The notes beneath the pieces were generated by a model that did not search any database, was not told the DNA's origin, and saw only the letters and a program-made list of their open reading frames with translations. A program made the translations under genes and the position numbers. A stretch of DNA of 17,059 bases from an uncultured Collinsella sp. (GTDB lineage: Bacteria; Actinomycetota; Coriobacteriia; Coriobacteriales; Coriobacteriaceae): the NCBI GenBank assembly GCA_900543615.1, contig UQSC01000034.1:1-17059 (forward strand), read 5' to 3'. Of the stretch, positions 13,525-17,059 are shown in pieces (position 1 is the first letter of the stretch; each line of letters starts with the position of its first letter).

Positions 13525-14442
13525 CTATTTTCCGAGCGGGGAGAATTCGTCGACGATGAGGTCGAGGCATTGTGGAAGCGCGCGGGCTCCAAAGACGCCC
13601 GAATTGCTGGAGATAATCTCGCCATCGAACTGCATGCCCAGCGACGGGGTGCAGGTGATCTTGGCTTCCTTGGTCTGGATGATCTTGAACTGCGGGCGCC
13701 CGAGTACCTTGCCGGCGGGGTCGAGTGCGGCGGTGATCACGGTAGGCAGCAGCTGCACGGTGCGCACGGGTTCGATGACCGCAATGTCGACCATGCCATC
13801 GTTCATACGGCAGTCGGGGAACAGGTTGATGTCGTTTTGGATGACCGAGGTGTTGCCGGCCATGCAGCAGATGCCGTCGAGCTCCTCGACAATGCCGTCA
13901 TGCTCAATCGTAAAGTGCGCCACCGTGGGATTGGGCGTGGCGAGCGCGGAGAGGAAGTAGGCGATCTCGCCGATGTCGTTTTTGGTGGGGGCGGCCTTCA
14001 TCATGATCTCGGCGTCGAAGCCCGAGCCGGCGATGATGATAAAGCCGTGGCGCTTCTCGTTGCCGTTCTCGTCGAGCCAAAAGAGCTCACCCATGTCGAC
14101 TTTGACCGTGCGACCGGCACGGCAGGCCTTGGCGAGCGCCGCTGCCTCGGGGGCATTGCCGATGTTGTTGAAGAACAGGCAGGCTGTGCCGGAGGGGAAG
14201 ACGAGCGTGGGGACACCGCACCCGCGCATCTGGTCAAGCACGTTGGAGACGGTGCCGTCGCCGCCCGAAATCACCACGCGATCAAACTCGCGCACGTCTG
14301 CCACGGCGTCCTCGGGTTCCATGCCATCGCCGATAAAACGCATCACGACCTCGTCGCCGCCCTGCGCGAGGGCGTGCGTGAACGCGTAGATTTCATCTGA
14401 GCTGGGGCCCGATGCCGGGTTGTGGATGATAAGGCAGCGCAT
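13525..14442 (-). CDS. Diacylglycerol/lipid kinase family protein
   Basis: 305 residues with the DAGK catalytic domain layout: LIIHNPASG at the start, nucleotide-binding SGGDGT (59-64), PSGT (83-86), then GSGFDAE and a C-terminal MQFDGE motif. Such enzymes phosphorylate diacylglycerol or related lipids, recycling lipid released during envelope polymer synthesis; substrates vary across the family. The usual GTxNDFA after the second motif reads GTACLFFNNIG here, so lipid specificity may differ. The ATG at 14442 is used, with GGGA upstream and a -10 candidate TATACT about 30 bases upstream. The small membrane protein is coupled downstream. The gene is divergent from RNase D. Confidence 0.85.
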   Translation of the reverse strand: MRCLIIHNPASGPSSDEIYAFTHALAQGGDEVVMRFIGDGMEPEDAVADVREFDRVVISGGDGTVSNVLDQMRGCGVPTLVFPSGTACLFFNNIGNAPEAAALAKACRAGRTVKVDMGELFWLDENGNEKRHGFIIIAGSGFDAEIMMKAAPTKNDIGEIAYFLSALATPNPTVAHFTIEHDGIVEELDGICCMAGNTSVIQNDINLFPDCRMNDGMVDIAVIEPVRTVQLLPTVITAALDPAGKVLGRPQFKIIQTKEAKITCTPSLGMQFDGEIISSNSGVFGARALPQCLDLIVDEFSPLGK

Positions 14443-14470
14443 ACTTACGTTCCCGTTCTGTGACTAACCG

Positions 14471-14478
14471 AGTATAGT
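14471..14478. promoter_or_regulatory. Overlapping divergent -10 boxes
   Basis: AGTATAGT contains TATAGT on the plus strand (14473-14478), facing RNase D, and TATACT on the minus strand (14476-14471), facing the lipid kinase. Both are near consensus, share bases and cannot be used at once. Neither has a good -35. Confidence 0.45.
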
Positions 14479-14540
14479 TGTAAGGCAATGCCGATATCCT
14501 ACCCGTGTTTTTCGGGCCTAACCTTATTCGATGGGTTGAT

Positions 14541-15674
14541 ATGTACATTTCCACACATCAGGCTCTACTCGACTTTTGCCAGCGCGCCCGTGAGTTCGAC
14601 GCGATTGCCGTCGATACCGAGTTTTTGCGCGAGCGCACGTTTCATCCGCGTCTGTGCTTGGTTCAGATTGCCACCCCTGCCGAGAGCGTCGCGGTCGATC
14701 CCCTGGTAATCGACGACCTATCGCCGCTGGCCGAGCTTATGGCCGACGAGAGCGTGACCAAGGTCTTCCACGCGTGCTCGCAGGATATGGAGGTCATGCT
14801 CCATACTGTGGGCGTGCTGCCACGACCGATTTTCGATACGCAGGTCGCCGCCGCCTTTTTGGGCGAGCGCCAGCAGATTTCGTATGGCGCGCTTGTTCAG
14901 ACGTTCTGCGGCGTATCGCTGCCCAAGACCGAGTCGCTGACCGACTGGTCGCGCCGCCCGCTGACCGATAAGCAGATCGAGTATGCGATCGATGACGTCA
15001 AGTACCTGATCGTCGCCTATACCGAGATGATGAGCCGCCTGCGCGAGCTGGGCCGTGTGGATTGGGTGCTCGACGAGTTGCGTCCTCTGGCCGACGAGTC
15101 GCACTACCGTGCCGATCGCCATGAGGCATTTCGCAAGGTCAAGCGCATCAACTCGTGTAGCCGTCACCAGTTGGGCATCGCGCGCGAGCTCGCCGCTTGG
15201 CGCGAGGACCGCGCCGAGCGCCGTAACATCCCGCGCAAGTGGGTCATGTCCGACGACACGCTGCTTGCGCTCGTTAAGCGCAATCCCGTACGCGTTGAGG
15301 AGTTCCGTAGCATTCGCGGTACCGATCAGTTGGGGGAGCGCGACGTGGACGGTGCGCTCATGGCCATCAAGCGCGGCGCGAGCTGCCCGCACGATCGCCT
15401 GCCGCTCTTGGTGCGCGGGCATCGCCAGATCTCTCCGGAGTTGGAGAGCGTGACGGACCTGATGTATGCGCTCATTCGCCTGGTTGCCGAGCGCTCGGGC
15501 GTGGCGACCTCGGTCATTGCCTCGCGCGATGACCTGGCCGACTATATTGAGCACCCCGAGCAGAGCCCCCTGCGCGAAGGCTGGCGCTTCGAGCTCGTGG
15601 GCTCACGCCTGGACGATTTGCTCTCGGGCAATATGGGGTTGACGGTGAAGGACGGCAAAATCGAGCTCCTGTAG
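14541..15674 (+). CDS. rnd: Ribonuclease D
   Basis: 377 residues from ATG 14541, close to the 375 of E. coli RNase D; a GTG at 14505 is possible but gives an unusual N-terminus. It is a 3'-5' exoribonuclease that trims tRNA and other stable RNA precursors in the cytoplasm. The DEDDy active site is complete: Asp25 and Glu27 in VDTEF, Asp82 in CSQDMEV, Tyr148 and Asp152 in YAIDDVKYL. A HRDC domain follows (about 205-285: HQLGIARELAAWREDRAERR, IPRKWVMSDDTLLALVKRNP) with a further C-terminal helical domain. The ribosome site is weak (GGG in GATGGGTTG). Confidence 0.92.
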   Translation: MYISTHQALLDFCQRAREFDAIAVDTEFLRERTFHPRLCLVQIATPAESVAVDPLVIDDLSPLAELMADESVTKVFHACSQDMEVMLHTVGVLPRPIFDTQVAAAFLGERQQISYGALVQTFCGVSLPKTESLTDWSRRPLTDKQIEYAIDDVKYLIVAYTEMMSRLRELGRVDWVLDELRPLADESHYRADRHEAFRKVKRINSCSRHQLGIARELAAWREDRAERRNIPRKWVMSDDTLLALVKRNPVRVEEFRSIRGTDQLGERDVDGALMAIKRGASCPHDRLPLLVRGHRQISPELESVTDLMYALIRLVAERSGVATSVIASRDDLADYIEHPEQSPLREGWRFELVGSRLDDLLSGNMGLTVKDGKIELL

Positions 15675-15738
15675 GGAAGCCTAGCCGGTTGAGTGGGTAG
15701 AATGCCTTCAACGTGTAACTCGATTCGGAGGAATTCGC

Positions 15739-16443
15739 ATGCCCTATTACTATGGATACGGCTTTGGCATCGACCCGCTGTACCTGCTGGTTGTTCTTGT
15801 CTGCACGGTGCTTGGCCTTGCCGCACAGAACTATATCAACTCGACGTACAAAACCTGGTCCAAGGTTCGCTCGGACGGCGATACGGGTGCCACGGTCGCT
15901 CGCCGCATGCTCGATGCCAACGGTTGTAACGCCGTGGGTATCAAGGGTGTCGCTGGCGAGCTCACCGACCATTACAACCCGCAGGACAACAACCTGTACC
16001 TCTCTGATGCCAACCGTTCGGGCGGATCGGTCGCAAGCGTTGCCGTGGCCTGCCATGAGGCGGGCCATGCCGCCCAGCGTCAAAGCGGCTACGCCATGAT
16101 GAAGGTGCGCACCGCCCTGGTCCCGGTCGTTAGTTTTACCCAGAACACCTGGACCATCGTGCTACTCATGGGCCTGTTTATGAACATCGCGGGGCTTACG
16201 ACCCTCGCGTTGATTTTCTTCTCGTTTAGCGTGCTGTTCCAACTCGTTACGTTGCCTGTTGAGATTGACGCCAGTCGACGTGCTGTGGCGTACATCGAGC
16301 AGTCGGGTATGAGTTCCAAGCAGGTCAACGGCGCCAAGAAGGTGCTGACGGCAGCCGCACTTACCTATGTTGCTGCAGCGCTCACTTCGATCATTCAGCT
16401 GCTCTACCTGATGGCTCGCTACAACAGAAACTCCAACCGATAA
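15739..16443 (+). CDS. Membrane zinc metallopeptidase, YugP-like
   Basis: 234 residues. An N-terminal helix (PLYLLVVLVCTVLGLAAQ) precedes the zinc site HEAGH (106-110), with Glu175 in LPVEIDASRRA as the likely third ligand, as in the YugP/Zn_peptidase_2 family. Two or three more membrane helices follow (WTIVLLMGLFMNIAGLTTLALIFFSF; LTAAALTYVAAALTSIIQLL). These are written as segments of the full helices. Substrates of this family are not established. GGAGG, 8 bases before the ATG, supports the start. A TAGAAT (15698-15703) might be a -10, so it may not depend on the RNase D promoter 64 bases upstream. Confidence 0.88.
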   Translation: MPYYYGYGFGIDPLYLLVVLVCTVLGLAAQNYINSTYKTWSKVRSDGDTGATVARRMLDANGCNAVGIKGVAGELTDHYNPQDNNLYLSDANRSGGSVASVAVACHEAGHAAQRQSGYAMMKVRTALVPVVSFTQNTWTIVLLMGLFMNIAGLTTLALIFFSFSVLFQLVTLPVEIDASRRAVAYIEQSGMSSKQVNGAKKVLTAAALTYVAAALTSIIQLLYLMARYNRNSNR

Positions 16444-16459
16444 CAAATTGGCTTGACAG

Positions 16460-16489
16460 GCGCCGCGGAGATTTGTGTCCCCGCGGCGC
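16460..16489 (+). terminator. GC-rich hairpin after the zinc peptidase
   Basis: GCGCCGCGG (16460-16468) pairs perfectly with CCGCGGCGC (16481-16489). It lies 16 bases past the peptidase stop. There is no T-run, so it may need a factor or only protect the mRNA end. TACTAT at 16492-16497, directly after, may be the -10 of xseA. Confidence 0.45.
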
Positions 16490-16513
16490 TGTACTATGTG
16501 TTGGACTTGAATT

Positions 16514-16538
16514 TGCGCAGGGCCGAAGCCCTTGTGCA
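16514..16538 (+). promoter_or_regulatory. Hairpin in the xseA leader
   Basis: TGCGCA (16514-16519) pairs with TGTGCA (16533-16538, one G-U), then GGGC (16520-16523) with GCCC (16528-16531), around a CGAA loop with one bulged T. It ends 8 bases before the AAAGGAGG ribosome site. It could tune translation; no known element recognised. Confidence 0.35.
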
Positions 16539-16558
16539 CGATGACGAAAGGAGGCTGC

Positions 16559-17059
16559 GTGGCAGGCTGGAATCTAACCGGCAATGCCGTTTCCGCCGAG
16601 TTTGACGGTTCGGATGAGCAGGAGCGCAAGGAGCTCAGCGTGAGCCAGGCGGTAGAGATCGCTGCCGGTGCGCTCGATGCCATTCCGCAGCTGAGTGTCC
16701 TGGGCGAGGTCACGGGTTTCCGTGGTCCCAACGCCCGAAGCGGCCACTGCTACTTCCAGATTAAAGACGACTCGGCCGCCGTCGACTGCATCATCTGGAA
16801 GGGCGCCTATCTCAAGCGCACGTTCGATCTGCGCGACGGCATGCAGGTGAGCTTTAAGGGCAGCTTCAACCTCTATAAGCCCACGGGTCGTATGAGCTTT
16901 GTCGCTCGCTCGTTTTCGCTGGCGGGGGAGGGTCTGCTGCGTCAACAAGTGGCGCAACTGGCCGAAAAGCTACGCCGCGAGGGCCTGATGGACGAAGCGC
17001 GCAAACGCCGCATCCCGGTGTTCTGCTCACGCGTGGCGGTTGTCACCTCGCTTTCCGGT
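16559..17059 (+). CDS. xseA: Exodeoxyribonuclease VII large subunit (partial, 3' end beyond window)
   Basis: The first 167 codons of XseA, which with XseB degrades single-stranded DNA to oligonucleotides in repair. The GTG start has AAAGGAGG (16547-16554) 4 bases upstream. After about 20 variable residues comes the OB-fold nucleic-acid binding domain: LSVLGEVTGFRGPNARSGHC, then YFQIKDDSAAVDCIIWKGAY, then the VSFKGSFNLYKPTGRMSF region. The linker LLRQQVAQLAEKLRREGLMD leads to the start of the catalytic domain (RIPVFCSRVAVVTSLSG), where the family has VVTSxxG. The frame is open to the last base. xseB would be expected downstream. Confidence 0.93.
   Translation, partial: MAGWNLTGNAVSAEFDGSDEQERKELSVSQAVEIAAGALDAIPQLSVLGEVTGFRGPNARSGHCYFQIKDDSAAVDCIIWKGAYLKRTFDLRDGMQVSFKGSFNLYKPTGRMSFVARSFSLAGEGLLRQQVAQLAEKLRREGLMDEARKRRIPVFCSRVAVVTSLSG

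Noticed and set aside
13307..13570. 87-codon minus-strand open frame
   Set aside because: It runs through a terminator hairpin and overlaps the well-supported 30-residue ORF in another frame.
13396..14400. 334-codon plus-strand open frame
   Set aside because: Antisense shadow of the lipid kinase gene, which has clear catalytic motifs.
16453..16458. TTGACA as -35 of xseA
   Set aside because: The next plausible -10 (TACTAT at 16492) is 33 bases away, and the intervening bases form a hairpin.

Overview
The window reads as about 17 kb of chromosome from a GC-rich gut actinobacterium of class Coriobacteriia, most likely Collinsella. This is inferred from codon use, the mix of strong AAGGAGG-type ribosome sites with several GTG starts, the actinobacterial style Trp leader peptide, and the gene families present. 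I could not search a database. The contig is not clean at its left end: bases 1-44 are Illumina Nextera library adapter, and genomic sequence starts at about 45.

Layout. 45-3037 (+): a small membrane protein, a Tat-type lipoprotein preceded by a hairpin that covers its ribosome site, an HTH regulator and a membrane-anchored Ser/Thr kinase. This may be a small signalling cassette. 3075-5075 (-): a secreted coiled-coil lysozyme-like wall hydrolase and a MOSC-domain protein. 5298-7385 (+): a D-aspartate ligase-like ATP-grasp enzyme followed by an aspartate/glutamate racemase, which together would make D-Asp and attach it to a peptidoglycan precursor. 7510-11062 (-): a complete ECF transporter, read as leader peptide, S component, fused double ATPase, T component. 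The leader peptide carries three consecutive Trp codons and is followed by a UUCG-capped terminator, so the transporter is predicted to import tryptophan under ribosome-mediated attenuation. The ATPase gene has one extra base in a G5 run and is frameshifted as sequenced. 11185-13116 (-): a secreted C69-family dipeptidase with a sortase LPTTG anchor. 13423-14442 (-): a diacylglycerol/lipid kinase-family protein and a 30-residue membrane protein translationally coupled to it. 14541-17059 (+): RNase D, a YugP-like membrane zinc peptidase, and the 5' part of xseA, which runs off the window.

Themes: cell-envelope building and remodelling (D-Asp cross-bridge enzymes, wall hydrolase, anchored dipeptidase, lipid kinase) and amino-acid acquisition (dipeptidase plus Trp transporter). 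The strongest finds are the Trp attenuator on an ECF transporter, the TTGCGCAA palindrome shared at the start regions of the ligase and racemase, a roughly 100-nt imperfect palindrome inside the ECF operon, the ribosome-site-sequestering hairpin, the single-base ATPase frameshift, and the adapter contamination. I saw no rRNA, tRNA, CRISPR array or insertion sequence.
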